A stretch of 64,000 nt of DNA from Sphingomonas paeninsulae. Its GTDB lineage: Bacteria > Pseudomonadota > Alphaproteobacteria > Sphingomonadales > Sphingomonadaceae. Each line of letters opens with the position of its first letter. The first letter of the stretch is position 1. Below are positions 17,612-28,329 of this stretch, one piece after another. The DNA is taken from contig NZ_CP032829.1 in the NCBI RefSeq assembly GCF_003660165.1, positions 1,749,001 to 1,813,000 on the forward strand, written 5' to 3'. The notes beneath the pieces were generated by a model. That model worked only from the letters and a program-made list of their open reading frames with translations. It had not been told where the DNA came from and made no database searches. The translations under genes were made by a program, and so were the position numbers.

Positions 17612-19750
17612 ATGAAGATCAAAATGCGAGTGTTGCTCGCTTGCTCCAGTCTTATGCCGCTTTCGGCAGCTCACGCCGCGGATGTGATGGACGCTGCAGA
17701 GGATATTCTTGTTACGGGGCAGCGCCCGGTGAGCGAAGCAACCAGCGGCACCAAGACCGCTACGCCACTTGTTGAGACGCCACAGTCGATATCTATCATC
17801 TCTCGCGCCGATCTGGACGTGCGCGGAATTCAAAGCCTTAACTCAGCCCTTCAGCTAACCGCAGGTATCACCCCCGATACGCGTGGAGCCGACGCAGAGG
17901 TTTATGACCAGTTCAAGCTGCGCGGCTTCGATGCGCCGCAATATCTGGACGGCCTGAAACTGTTTGGCAGCCCGACCGGTTATGCCGTGCCGCAGGTTGA
18001 CGTTTCGCGCATCGACCGGATCGAAGTGATCAAGGGGCCGGCATCGGTTCTTTACGGTCAGTCGAGCCCCGGCGGCCTTATCGCGATCGGCAGCAAACTA
18101 CCCGGTTCAGCCGCCAGTTACGGGAGCGTCGAGGCGACCTATGGCACCTACAACCTCTATCGCGTCGATGGCGACGTCGGGGGTGCGCTTTCGGCCGACG
18201 GCAAGACGCTCTATCGGGTGTATGGATCGGTAAACGGTGCCGATACCCAGCAAAGCTTTGGCAAACGCCGCCGCTACACAGCCAGTGCTGCTGTCACTTT
18301 CGGGGCGGGAACCGATACGACGCTAACTCTGCTTGGCAATTATTCACATGATCCGTTCAACGGTAACTATGGCTCGGTGCCGCGACTGGGCTCGCTCGAC
18401 CCTAACCCCAACGGAAACATCCCGCGCGACTTTGCCGATGGCGATCCCGCGACGACGGTTATCCGGCGTAATCAGGGGGCCGCGACATATTTGTTTGAAC
18501 AAAAACTGGGTGATGCCTGGGTATTTAAATCGCGCGGCCGTTATACCGACATCACGACGCGCATCAGCGGCCCGTACAGCACCGGCGTGCCTACCGATGC
18601 GACCCTTACGACGTTCGAGCGCGGTTCGTATCAGACAAGCGAGCGTTTGAAGAACGGCACCTTCGACAACCAGATTTCGGGTAAAATCAAGACTGGGGCA
18701 CTGACGCATAATCTGCTGTTCGGTGTCGATGTTCAGGTTGCGCACGCGGTCGAAACCGGCGGGTTCGGGGTCGCTCCGCCGATCAATGTTTATCAGCCCG
18801 ACTATAGCATCCCGATCACGCTGCCGGACGACCAGTTCACATACAATGTCCATCAGCGGCAAATCGGCATTTACGCGCAGGATCAGATCGAGCTGGGCGG
18901 ACTTCGACTGACGGCAAGCGGACGTTATGACTGGGCTTATGGTCATGTGGCAGTTGCCGCTTTTGGTCAGGACGACGTGAAGCGGGACGAAAAGTTCACT
19001 TATCGCGTCGGCGGCCTGTATTTGTTGAACAACGGCTTTGCGCCCTATGTCAGCTACTCCACGTCGTTCGAACCGCAGGCAACTCGGCTTGTTACCGGCA
19101 ATATCGCCGATCCATCGACCGGGCGTCAGTTCGAGGCAGGGATCAAATATCAGCCGCCGGGCTCGACGATCCTCCTGACCGCGGCCTATTTCAACGTCAC
19201 ACAGGCGAACGTCGTTGTCAGCAACCCGATCACCTTTGCGGCAACGCAAAGCGGCAAGGTGCGCTCAAAAGGCATTGAACTGGAAGCCAAGGTACCGGTC
19301 TTCGAAGGTTTCAGCCTCACCGCGAGCTACAGCCGCCAGAAGATCCGTAATCTCAAGGATGATGATCCCCTTAACGTCGGTCATCCGCTGATCGGCACAG
19401 CCAAGGAGAATGGTGGACTGTTCGGCCTTTACTCGCTGACCAACGGCCAGCTTGCAGGCTTTGGCATCGGCGGCGGCGTGCGATATGTCGGCAAGGGTTA
19501 TGGCGGATATTACTTCGACGCCGCAGGTGCCGCGCAATATGTCACAACACCGTCCTATGCGCTGGTCGATGCAGTGATGAGCTATGATCTGGGTCGCGCC
19601 AGCCCAAGCCTCAAAGGGTTCGAGGCAAGGATCAATGCCGCGAACATCTTTGACAAGCGCCATATAACGAGTTGCTACGTCAACGGCGTTGAATGGTGCT
19701 GGTACGGATCGCGCCGGACGGTAACAGGCACGATCGGTTTCCGCTGGTAA
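17612..19750 (+). CDS. TonB-dependent siderophore receptor (iron locus 1)
   Basis: A receptor of 712 residues from ATG 17612, after a GGGAAAA site and a signal peptide ending SAAHA. The ATG upstream at 17555-17580 would read through the Fur box, so it is rejected. The plug has TPLVETPQSISIISRADL, RLRGFDAPQYLDGLKL-like sequence and IDRIEVIKGPASVLYGQSSPGGLI, diagnostic of FhuA/FpvA-type siderophore receptors. The barrel ends RRTVTGTIGFRW. The two cysteines near the C-terminus (TSCYVNGVEWCWYG) match those of the paralogue at 36747. It heads an operon with the PepSY and DUF3325 genes, indicating ferric-siderophore import and reduction. Confidence 0.94.
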   Translation: MKIKMRVLLACSSLMPLSAAHAADVMDAAEDILVTGQRPVSEATSGTKTATPLVETPQSISIISRADLDVRGIQSLNSALQLTAGITPDTRGADAEVYDQFKLRGFDAPQYLDGLKLFGSPTGYAVPQVDVSRIDRIEVIKGPASVLYGQSSPGGLIAIGSKLPGSAASYGSVEATYGTYNLYRVDGDVGGALSADGKTLYRVYGSVNGADTQQSFGKRRRYTASAAVTFGAGTDTTLTLLGNYSHDPFNGNYGSVPRLGSLDPNPNGNIPRDFADGDPATTVIRRNQGAATYLFEQKLGDAWVFKSRGRYTDITTRISGPYSTGVPTDATLTTFERGSYQTSERLKNGTFDNQISGKIKTGALTHNLLFGVDVQVAHAVETGGFGVAPPINVYQPDYSIPITLPDDQFTYNVHQRQIGIYAQDQIELGGLRLTASGRYDWAYGHVAVAAFGQDDVKRDEKFTYRVGGLYLLNNGFAPYVSYSTSFEPQATRLVTGNIADPSTGRQFEAGIKYQPPGSTILLTAAYFNVTQANVVVSNPITFAATQSGKVRSKGIELEAKVPVFEGFSLTASYSRQKIRNLKDDDPLNVGHPLIGTAKENGGLFGLYSLTNGQLAGFGIGGGVRYVGKGYGGYYFDAAGAAQYVTTPSYALVDAVMSYDLGRASPSLKGFEARINAANIFDKRHITSCYVNGVEWCWYGSRRTVTGTIGFRW

Positions 19751-19754
19751 TAGA

Positions 19755-20114
19755 ATGCGTGCCGTAACGTCGGTCGCAATCGCTTTGAATAAGGACATCC
19801 CGGTTATCATGCCTGGCACTATGACGAAATGGATCAGGATCGGTTTTGCCGGCCCCGGTGCGGTGATCGTTGCGCTGGTTGTGATGGCGGGAATGGCCCT
19901 TTGGCTTCCTCGTGGGGCGGCGGGAATCGATAATCTAGTCCTGCCGCTGATCCTCGTCCCGCTGATATGGGCTGCGCTGTTCTTTCATGCCTGCCTGGAC
20001 AGGCGGATCGGGCGTGTGGCGTTGATCGCGATCAGTCTGTTCGCAGTGCACGCTACGTTGATTGCCGCCAAATTCATCGACCGACCGGCCGTAGCCGTGG
20101 AGCCGCGTTCATGA
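19755..20114 (+). CDS. Small membrane protein of iron locus 1
   Basis: A 119-residue protein with three predicted membrane helices (GAVIVALVVMAGMALWL, NLVLPLILVPLIWAALFF, VALIAISLFAVHATLIAA). ATG 19755 is 4 bp after the receptor stop; ATG 19809 or 19821 (MTKWIRIG...) would give a more usual membrane-protein start, so the start is uncertain. It ends in an ATGA overlap with the PepSY gene. It takes the place occupied by the DUF3649 gene in iron locus 2, but I do not see a clear DUF3649 match. Confidence 0.7.
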   Translation: MRAVTSVAIALNKDIPVIMPGTMTKWIRIGFAGPGAVIVALVVMAGMALWLPRGAAGIDNLVLPLILVPLIWAALFFHACLDRRIGRVALIAISLFAVHATLIAAKFIDRPAVAVEPRS

Positions 20115-21687
20115 TTCACCTGCCCAAGCGTGAGACAAAGCTGCTCGTCGCGATCCACGGATGGTCGGGCATCGTGCTAGGCTTGCTGCTGTACGCGGTT
20201 GTCATCACCGGGATGACGGCGGTATTTGCGACCGAAATCGGCGTCTGGTCGGCGGGAATCGTTGAGTCACGGTCGGCGTTCGAGCGGCCTGTCGACAAAT
20301 CTGTCCGCGACCTCAGCGCCCGAACCCCGGCAAAATATCGCAATGACATCAGCCTTTTCGAGGTGGGCGACCACGGTCTCGGTGCGTTCTTTCACCATGA
20401 TGAAATCGCGCCCAGCGGACAGCCCATCAGCCGCGGCATCTATTATCAACTAAATCGTGCGGGAAAGATTATCAGCGCGCATGAAGGCACCGGCGAAGAA
20501 GTGTTCGGACCGCGCAACGACGATGCGCTGAGCAGCTTCCTAGTGGACACCCACGTCCGCCTGCATCTTCCAAATCCGTGGGGACTGTTGCTGACAGGGA
20601 TACTCGGTCTCACGATGCTGGTCGCCGCGATCTCTGGCCTGTTGATCCACCGGCACTTGTTCAAGGATATCTTCACACTGCGCCGGAACGCCAATCCAGT
20701 GCTGGTCAACCGCGACCGTCACAGTGTTGCGGGCACTTGGAGCCTGCCGTTTGCGTTCGTTCTCGCCTTCACCGGCAGCTTCTTTTCATTTTTTGGCACG
20801 ATCGGTGTGCCGATTGTTGCGATGGCGGCTTTCGGTGGTGATCAACAAGCGTTTAGCGAGGCGGTTTTCGGCAACCCAGCAAAGCCTAATCCGAGCGTGA
20901 CTCCGATGGGCAATCTCGATCTTATTACTCAGGATGCGATCCGGCGGACGGGAGCCGCTCCGACGTTCATGAGCATCGAGAAATACGGTCGCGCGGATGC
21001 GGCTGTCACAACCTTCCACCCACCGCACCAAGGTGGCATCGCACCCATGTCCTTGGGCTATCATGGTGCCAACGCGAGTTTCGACCGCGTGAAGCCGTTG
21101 ATCGGTCCCAAGCCATCGATGGGCGGAACTGCCGCGGCAATCATGCAGCCGCTTCACTTTGGTAACTTTGCCGGGCTTTTTTCCAAGGCTGTCTGGTTCG
21201 GGCTGGGGTTTGCGATGTGCTATGTCACGCTGACGGGCCTCCGCCTCTGGCTGGTACGCCGCCGCGAGCGTCAGAGGTCGCTTGATTGGCTCGAGCGGGG
21301 GTGACCGTCGTTGGCTTCGGCCTGCCGTTCGCACTCGCATTTTCGGCTGTCGGGTTTCTTGTTGCAATGCCACGGGAAACCGCCGTTTTCTGGACCCCGG
21401 CAGCATTCATCATTGCATCGGCCCTAGCCATTGTTGGGGGCCTTGCGGCGCGATCGAATGCGCAACTGGATTACGGACTTAAGGCGATAACGGGCGTAAC
21501 CCTGCTGGTGCTCCCGTTCGTCCGCCTTGTCTCTGGCGGCCCCGGCTGGCCGCTCGCGGCCGGTCAGCCAATCATCATAGCCATCGATATCGCAATGGCG
21601 GCGGCGGGCGGCTGGATGCTCTGGTCGTTGCGGGCCAATTCACCCGGCAACGTCGCACCTGCACCGGTATTGCAGTTCGCCGAATGA
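20111..21687 (+). pseudogene. PepSY-associated TM protein, one frameshift, probably intact in vivo
   Basis: The first frame (20111-21304, 398 residues) starts at an ATGA overlap and contains the PepSY_TM layout: a first helix with AIHGWSGIVLGLLLYAVVITGMTA, a periplasmic domain, helix 2 (ILGLTMLVAAISGLLIHRHLFKD), helix 3 and helix 4. It stops at SLDWLERG. The other frame (GTG 21301 onward, 128 residues) supplies four more helices. A run of five G at 21297-21301 separates them; a sixth G fuses both into 525 residues reading LERGVTVVGFG. This matches the intact 531-residue paralogue at 39507. The family is linked to ferric-siderophore reduction at the inner membrane. If the frameshift is real, the tail is made as a separate GTGA-coupled protein. 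Confidence 0.82.
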
Positions 21688-21959
21688 CCTATGCTCCGCT
21701 CGTCACAATTGGCTTTTCGACAATCTTAATCATCTGCCTGTGCCTTGGAGACCCCAAGCGGCGTCGGGCGGCGCGGATCGGCGGCGCGGCACAGCGCAAC
21801 ACTGTCCGGCGAACAATCGCCGCAATTGCCTGTCTTCCCGGAGTTTATTTCGCTTTGAACGGCGATCCCGCCGCTTTCCTCAACTGGCTCGGCGGCTGTG
21901 GGGTGCTGGGTTGGTTCGTGACACTGGCGGCTGGAACTTTCGGTCGGGACGGTCGGTAA
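21684..21959 (+). CDS. DUF3325 family membrane protein (iron locus 1)
   Basis: A 91-residue protein with three helices and the DUF3325 layout: an N-terminal helix, a basic loop (GDPKRRRAARIGG), and a Gly-rich last helix followed by GTFGRDGR. It starts in an ATGA overlap with the PepSY gene. DUF3325 proteins are regular partners of PepSY and siderophore receptor genes; their exact role is unknown. Confidence 0.75.
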   Translation: MTYAPLVTIGFSTILIICLCLGDPKRRRAARIGGAAQRNTVRRTIAAIACLPGVYFALNGDPAAFLNWLGGCGVLGWFVTLAAGTFGRDGR

Positions 21960-22023
21960 GGGAATAGCCGAAGCGCCGTTGCAACTGGTTGAAAGCTAAC
22001 AGATCGCTTTTTGATGGAAATTT

Positions 22024-22056
22024 GCAGCAACAGGCGAACTTTTCGCCTGTTGCTGC
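22024..22056. terminator. Perfect 15-bp hairpin terminator after iron locus 1
   Basis: The arms 22024-22038 and 22042-22056 are perfectly complementary over 15 bp with a CTT loop, followed by GTTT. It ends the iron operon 65 bp after the DUF3325 stop and lies about 40 bp before the histidine kinase. Confidence 0.8.
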
Positions 22057-22098
22057 GTTTACGGATAAGATCCGCCAATTCCATTATGAGCAAAGATA

Positions 22099-24119
22099 TT
22101 GACTCACATTGCTCCCGCCCCTGCTCTGGCTCGAATAGTTCAGGGGTCAGGTGAGCTTGCAACGATGATCCGCGCCTTTGACTGGTCAACAACACCATTG
22201 GGCGCGATCGAAAGCTGGCCGCAAAGTCTTCGCAGTGCCGTCAATTTCGTGGTCGGCTCACAGACAGCGATCGTCATGCTGTGGGGTGAAGATGGCGTAA
22301 TGATCTATAATGACGCCTATTCCGCCTTTGCGGGAAAGCGGCATCCAAAACTACTTGGTTCTCATGTGCGCGAAGGTTGGCCCGAGGTCGCGGACTTCAA
22401 CGACAATGTGATGAAAGTTGGCCTAGCCGGCAAATCGCTGTTTTATAAAGATCAGGAACTGACGCTGTATCGGCATGGAGAGCCAGCGCAGGTTTGGATG
22501 AATTTATCCTATTCGCCGCTTTATGACGAAGCCGGAAAGGCTGTGGGCGTTATTGCGATTGTCGTCGAAACGACCGAACGCGTGATGGCAGATCGCTTAG
22601 CGGAGGCTGAAAGAGAGCAGCTCTGGACCCTGTCACAGGATATGCTTGGCCGCGCCGGGTACGATGGCAAGATGAAGGCTGTAAATCCGGCCTGGACCAC
22701 GATCCTCGGGTGGTCCGAAGAAAAGGTGCTTGCCGACCCTTATGCCGACATAACGCATCCCGACGATGCCAATACGACGTCTGCTGCCCTGCAACAGATG
22801 GCGCAATCGTACCAGCCGACAAGGTTTGAAAATAGGATTATGACGTCCGAAGGGGGCTGGAAACCCATCGGCTGGACTTTGACCCCTGCCCCTGATGGCG
22901 TGCATTTCATCGCCGTTGGCCGCGATCTGACCGACGACAAGCTGCGCGAGCAGCAACTGAGAGAGGCTCAGGACGCCCTGCGGCAATCGCAGAAAATGGA
23001 AGCGGTGGGCCAGCTAACCGGCGGCATTGCGCATGATTTCAACAATCTGCTGGCAGGTGTCAGCGGCAATCTCGAGCTTCTGGAGTTGCGGCTCAGCCAG
23101 GGACGGACGACGGGGCTCGAGCGTTATATCAATGCAGCGCAAGAAGCTTCGCGGCGCGCGGCGGCTTTAACCCAGCGTCTTCTTGCCTTTTCGCGTCGAC
23201 AGACCCTCGATCCCCGGCCAACCGATGTGAACAGGCTCATTGCTGGAATAGAAGAGCTGATACGGCGAACCGTGGGTCCGGCGATCGAGCTGGAAGTCGT
23301 GGGTGCCGGCGGTCTGTGGATGACACGCGTCGACCCATCCCAGCTTGAAAACGCGCTTCTGAATCTGGTGATCAATGCCCGCGACGCGATGACGACAGGT
23401 GGTCGTATCACGATCGAGACAGCCAACAAATGGCTGGATGAGCGCACCGCAAAGGATCGTGAACTTACGCCCGGACAATATATCTCCCTCTGCGTCACCG
23501 ACACCGGGTCCGGTATGGCCCCGGATGTCATCGCCAAAGCCTTTGACCCATTTTTCACGACAAAGCCGCTGGGGCACGGCACCGGTCTGGGCCTGTCGAT
23601 GATACATGGATTTGTGCGGCAGTCGGGGGACAGGTCAGCATATATTCGGAAGTGGGCGCGGGTTCGACATTGTGCCTTTATCTGCCGCGATATGCCGGAA
23701 CGCTTGAAGCCCCGAACGAGAAGGAAGAGATGGTTTCGTTCGATCACGGCCATGGCGAAACCGTACTGGTGATCGACGACGAGGAGGCCGTACGGAACCT
23801 CGTGACAGAGGTGCTCGCAGACACCGGCTATGCGCTCATCGAAGCAAATGATGGGCCGTCAGGTCTTAAAATTCTCCAGTCCGGCCAGCATATAGATTTG
23901 CTCGTGACCGATGTCGGGCTGCCCGGCGGCCTCAATGGCCGTCAGATTGCCGACGCGGCGCGAGTTTCGCGGCCTGATCTCAAGGTGCTATTCATTACGG
24001 GTTATGCCGAAAACGCCGCCGTCGGAAACGGTCTGCTCGACAGGGGGATGGAGGTTATCACAAAGCCGTTCAACGTCGTCGCACTCGGTAACAAAGTCAG
24101 GGAGATGCTGGATCGTTAA
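22099..24119 (+). pseudogene. Hybrid histidine kinase with receiver domain, one frameshift
   Basis: From TTG 22099 (an internal ATG at 22165 is an alternative start) there are a GAF/PAS-like N-terminal sensor (GSGELATMIRAFDWSTTPLG, common in sphingomonad kinases), a PAS domain (about 175-280), a HisKA box (GQLTGGIAHDFNNLLAG, His about 312) and HATPase motifs (NARDAM, DTGSGM, GTGLGLSMIHGFVRQSG). The frame then shifts; the other frame continues with VSIYSEVGAGSTLCLYLP-like sequence and a CheY-like receiver (VLVIDDEEAVRN, LVTDVGLPGG, ITKPFNV). The break is at five G at 23625-23629; a sixth restores 673 residues. There are no membrane helices, so it is a soluble sensor kinase. The signal is unknown. 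Confidence 0.85.
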
Positions 24120-24188
24120 GACCGTGAGTTGACCCGATGCAGGCGCGCTCTGGCGTTATCTGACTCGCGAGAGTGAACGGAGAAGATC

Positions 24189-25403
24189 TTGATTTTGTTC
24201 AATCGACTCTTTCGCGCGCTGATTGTGGACGGCCCGTTGACCGTGATCGATGCACGTGGGCGCGCATGGCACTATGGACGAGTGTCGTCGGCTATCAAGC
24301 CAGTGACAATACGGTTTCACGATTCCTCCACGCCCCTTCGGATCGCGCGCAACCCCGCCAAAGGCACGGGTGAAGCGTATATGGATGGGCGCATGACGGT
24401 CGAAGTTGGCGACATTCGCGATCTGATCGACCTCATCGGATATAATACCCGATGGGGCGTGGACAATCCGACGCGTGTTATCCTGTGGCGGCCGCAGCAG
24501 CTTGCTTCGATGTTCGATACTTTTAACTGGCAACGACGGTCCAAACGCAATGTGGCGCATCATTATGACCTGTCCGACAGGCTCTATGACCTTTTTCTGG
24601 ACGCTGACCGCCAATATAGCTGTGCTTATTTCACCGACCCGCTGAACTCTCTGGATGAGGCGCAGGAAGACAAAAAGGCTCATATCGCGGCAAAGCTTTT
24701 GTTGAAACCGGGCCAGCGGGTTCTCGACATAGGCTGCGGCTGGGGCGGTATGGCACTCTATCTCAATCGCGTAGCGGACGTTGATGTGCTTGGCATAACC
24801 CTGAGTGAAGAACAGCTAAAAATTGCCCGTGCCCGTGCGGAAGCTGCCGGTGTTGCCGAGCGCGTGAAGTTCGAGTTGATGGATTATCGGAGCGTCGCAG
24901 GGACGTTCGACCGCATTGTTTCGGTGGGTATGTTCGAACACGTCGGGCCACCGCATTACGTGACATTCTTCAAACAATGTTGTGAACGCCTGTCTCCCGA
25001 TGGTGTTATGTTGCTGCATACGATCGGTCGCGCAGATGGACCCGGAGCAACCGACGCGTGGCTGGCTAAATATATCTTTCCAGGAGGCTATGTTCCCGCT
25101 CTCAGCCAGATGATGCCTGCAATCGAACGGTCTTATCTCTGGCTCAACGATCTCGAAGTGCTGCGGCTCCATTATGCCTATACTCTCGAACGATGGTACG
25201 ATCGGGTCGCGGCAGCGCGGGCCGAAATTATAGCTCTGTACGACGAGCGTTTCTTTCGGATGTGGCAATTTTACCTTGCCGGAGCGATCAGCGCATTTCG
25301 AAACGACGCTCATGTCGTGTTCCAGCTTCAACTGACTCGCAAGCGCGACACGGTGCCTATTGTGCGTGATTATATCGGGGTATCGGAAGCCAAATTGCAT
25401 TAG
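24189..25403 (+). CDS. cfa: Cyclopropane-fatty-acyl-phospholipid synthase family protein
   Basis: A 404-residue SAM-dependent methyltransferase that adds a methylene bridge to unsaturated acyl chains of membrane phospholipids. After an N-terminal lipid-binding segment come the CFAS signatures KRNVAHHYDLSDRLYDLFLD, YSCAYF, the SAM-binding motif VLDIGCGWGGMALYL, EEQ, and SVGMFEHVG. The start is TTG 24189, with GGAGAAG just upstream. The length is typical. It follows the kinase gene in the same direction. Confidence 0.92.
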   Translation: MILFNRLFRALIVDGPLTVIDARGRAWHYGRVSSAIKPVTIRFHDSSTPLRIARNPAKGTGEAYMDGRMTVEVGDIRDLIDLIGYNTRWGVDNPTRVILWRPQQLASMFDTFNWQRRSKRNVAHHYDLSDRLYDLFLDADRQYSCAYFTDPLNSLDEAQEDKKAHIAAKLLLKPGQRVLDIGCGWGGMALYLNRVADVDVLGITLSEEQLKIARARAEAAGVAERVKFELMDYRSVAGTFDRIVSVGMFEHVGPPHYVTFFKQCCERLSPDGVMLLHTIGRADGPGATDAWLAKYIFPGGYVPALSQMMPAIERSYLWLNDLEVLRLHYAYTLERWYDRVAAARAEIIALYDERFFRMWQFYLAGAISAFRNDAHVVFQLQLTRKRDTVPIVRDYIGVSEAKLH

Positions 25404-25409
25404 GGCCGA

Positions 25410-26518
25410 TCAGGCAATATCTGACATCTCGACCCACGTCCTTCGTTCCGCCGATTGCCGGGCCGCTTCTAAAATACGTTCAACGGTCCACGCCTGGTCG
25501 AAATCGGGTGCGGCTTTGCCATTGCCGTCGATGGCGTGTTTCATGCTGAGCATTGCCAAAGACATTGGGTGCGATGCCTGCGGTTCGGCGTTTGCATTGA
25601 GGCCGGTTTCGGGTGTGTCTAAAAACATGGAGGGAATTTCGACCGGTTCGAGAATGGTCGAGCCGATCTTGGCGGCATGTAGGGTCGTGTCGCGGCTCGT
25701 CGGAAACTGAGCCGTCGATGCGATAACGATGCGACCCTCGCTGCCAAAAGCTTCCAGAGACCAGCCGGATCCGACCGTCGCGCTCCAGGAAACCTGGAGT
25801 TGCAGGATCATGCCACTGCGAAAACGCAGCGTGAGATTCGCAAAATCGTTGGTTTCTGGTTTGATGCTGCTGCCATCGGGGAATCGCCATTCACTTAGCA
25901 ACTGACGGTCGTCCGCCATTACCTCAACTATTTCACCGAACAGATGCACAAGCACGTGAAGCGAATGGCTGCCCAGATTGCGCATCGCGGATACGCCAAG
26001 CCCTGCTTCCCAGAACCAATTGAACGGGAAGTGAGGGTCGGGTTCGTTGAACAGCGATATGTTGAAGCGACAGGTGCCCCGAAGGGTTGCCCAAGATACC
26101 CTTCGTCGATCATCTTTTTGGCGAGCCTGTGGGCCGGAATCCATTGGGCGAAGGCATCGACCACCGCTATTGATTTGCTCCCGAGCCATGCATCATGGAT
26201 CTCGCGCGCACGATCGATATCGGCCGCAAACGGAATTCCGTTATAGACGTGCTTGCCATGTCGCAGCGCGGCGAGAACCATGGCGTGGCGAATGTTCGGA
26301 CGCGTGCCGCAATCGATCACATCTATATCAGGATCGGCGATCATTTCCCCGGCATTCCAGAAAGGTCGCGCGATGCCGTGCGTCGCAGCGGCAGCCTCGG
26401 CAGTTTCGCGCCGGGACGTGCAAATCGCAGTCACCTCGAAACCGGGAGTGGCACGCCATGCTGGCAGATGGGCATAAGCGCCCCAATTCGCGCTGATAAT
26501 GCCCACTCTTAACGTCAT
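25410..26518 (-). pseudogene. Gfo/Idh/MocA family oxidoreductase, one frameshift
   Basis: The N-terminal frame from ATG 26518 (GAGGA site) is a Rossmann NAD(P) domain: RVGIISANWGAYAHLPAW, AICTSRRETAEAAAATHG, DVIDCGTRPNIRHAMVLAALRHGKHVYNGIP. After EGYLGQPFG the frame shifts; the other frame carries the rest (TCRFNISLFNEPDPHFPFNWFWEAGLGVSAMRNLGSHSLHVLVHLFGE), with the C-terminal beta-sheet domain. The join is at four G in the coding strand (plus 26077-26080); a fifth restores about 369 residues reading QPFGGTCRFN. Its substrate, probably a sugar or cyclitol, cannot be told. It lies convergent to cfa. Confidence 0.82.
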
Positions 26519-26576
26519 CAATTATCCTCGAAATTAAGTGGGGTACGGGCGAGCGGCTTTCAGACTTTCAGAACAG

Positions 26577-28205
26577 TTATTGTATTCCGCGGCTGCGCGC
26601 ACGTATCGCTGTAAACTCGGAATCGGCAGACCATTTCGGCCAGCGGGAGGATGTCGCAAGGCCGCGACCGACATCCAACGCAAGATCAACGTCAGCCGCT
26701 GCCCCGCGCAGATCCCAGTCGCTGCTCCAACTGTCGCACGCCTGATGATAGCAGGCCATATACGCTTGCAGCCATGTGTTACCCTTCGCGCGGCCACCAT
26801 CGATCAGATCGGGTGCGCCGCTGATCGCCATGAAAAGCAGTGTAGGCACGCCGCGCTTGGCAAGCGAGAAGTGATCGGCGCGGTAGAACAGCCCTCGCTC
26901 CGGCAGAGCCTCGGGCGTCACAGTGCGACCCTGACGCGATGCCGCAGCGGCGAGACTTTGTTCAAGGTCGTTTTGCCCCTGCCCAACCAGCATTACATCC
27001 CTGGCGGGTCCGGCAGTCTGGAGAATGTCGAGCGTGATATTGGCAACAGTCTTGGCAACGGGAAAGACCGGATTGGTCGCATAGGTTTCCGATCCCAACA
27101 GCCCGCGTTCTTCGGCAGACCAGAAACCGAACACTACGGTACGCTCGGGGCGCGGCGCTGCCTTGAACGCTCGAGCTATCTCAAGCAGACCAGCGACACC
27201 AAGCCCGTCGTCATTAGCACCGGGCCGGATCGCATATGGGACTGCGGTTTCTCGTCCGTAGGCGTCCCAATGGGCACCATACATGACGACTTCGTCGGGG
27301 CGTTTGGCACCCGTTATCTTTGCAAGCACGTTCTGGCTGGCAACCGAACTGTGGCTTACGGCCAAACTGGCTGAAAATGTCAGGTTGTTCAGCGCGACGG
27401 GTTTGAACTTTGTGCTGCGTGCCTCGACACGAAGTTTGTCCAGATCCAGCCCCGCGCTTGCAAAAAGCCTGTTGGCAGCTTCGTTGCTTAGCCAGCCCTG
27501 TAGCGGTACGCGCGCATTTTCGCCGCGCTGAACGATATCATAGTTTTCGCCGTGCGGAGCGGTGACCGTTTCCCAGCCATATCCTGCACCGGCGGTGTTA
27601 TGGATGATGAGCGCGCCTATTGCTCCCCGGCGCGCTGCTTCTTCGTATTTGTAGGTCCAGCGGCCATAAAAGGTCATGCGCCGTCCGCCGAATTTGCCGA
27701 ACGCATCGTCACCTGCGGTCGCTTCGAAATCGGGGTCGTTAACAAGGAAGATCGCGACCTTTCCATGAAGGTCGACGTTTTTGAAATCATCCCATCCACG
27801 TTCAGGCGCTGTGACACCGTAACCGACGAAAACCATGGGGGCCTTGGTGATGGCGACGCTATCGACTGGCTTTAGCGTGCTGACATAGATGTCGCGTTCC
27901 TGCACCAGCGCTGTAGTCGTGCTGGGCTTTTCGATCTGCATCGTTGCCGACCCTATCTGGGTGCGAACCAGTGGCACCGGCTGTGTCCAGCTACCGCCCG
28001 GCCCACCGGGTTCGAGGCCAAGCGACTTTAACTGTTCGACAAGCCACGCAATGGTCATCTGTTCGCCCTTGGTCCCTGGCGCGCGCCCTTCAAATGCGTC
28101 GGATGCCAACACGCGGACAGCATCTGACATCCGTTGAGGTGAGGCGTGCTGAGTAGCCGGGGTTATCGTAGAGGCCATGGCCAGAAAGAACAGTGAGGCG
28201 TGCAT
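26577..28205 (-). CDS. M28 family metallopeptidase, secreted
   Basis: A 542-residue zinc aminopeptidase-like enzyme with a signal peptide at residues 1-20 and a protease-associated (PA) domain in the middle (VFVGYGVTAPERGWDDFKNVDLHGKVAIFLVNDPDF). Di-zinc ligands of M28 are visible: MYGAHWDAYG, GANDDGLGVAGLLE, WSAEERGLLGSE and the late His in FYRADHFSLAKRGVPTLL. ATG 28205 has an AGGATGAT site. It is the last intact gene of the minus-strand peptide cluster (TBDR, carrier, CocE hydrolase, LysR) and would free N-terminal amino acids in the periplasm. Confidence 0.9.
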   Translation of the reverse strand: MHASLFFLAMASTITPATQHASPQRMSDAVRVLASDAFEGRAPGTKGEQMTIAWLVEQLKSLGLEPGGPGGSWTQPVPLVRTQIGSATMQIEKPSTTTALVQERDIYVSTLKPVDSVAITKAPMVFVGYGVTAPERGWDDFKNVDLHGKVAIFLVNDPDFEATAGDDAFGKFGGRRMTFYGRWTYKYEEAARRGAIGALIIHNTAGAGYGWETVTAPHGENYDIVQRGENARVPLQGWLSNEAANRLFASAGLDLDKLRVEARSTKFKPVALNNLTFSASLAVSHSSVASQNVLAKITGAKRPDEVVMYGAHWDAYGRETAVPYAIRPGANDDGLGVAGLLEIARAFKAAPRPERTVVFGFWSAEERGLLGSETYATNPVFPVAKTVANITLDILQTAGPARDVMLVGQGQNDLEQSLAAAASRQGRTVTPEALPERGLFYRADHFSLAKRGVPTLLFMAISGAPDLIDGGRAKGNTWLQAYMACYHQACDSWSSDWDLRGAAADVDLALDVGRGLATSSRWPKWSADSEFTAIRARSRGIQ

Positions 28206-28329
28206 TGCATCATCCTGAAAAGTCGATCTCGAGTCACGACCTGCGCAGTCACACTAAAGGTTAGTTTATGATATTTACCAGATACTATTATGCGCGCAGG
28301 GATAAATAGATACGAATTGATCTGCGAAT

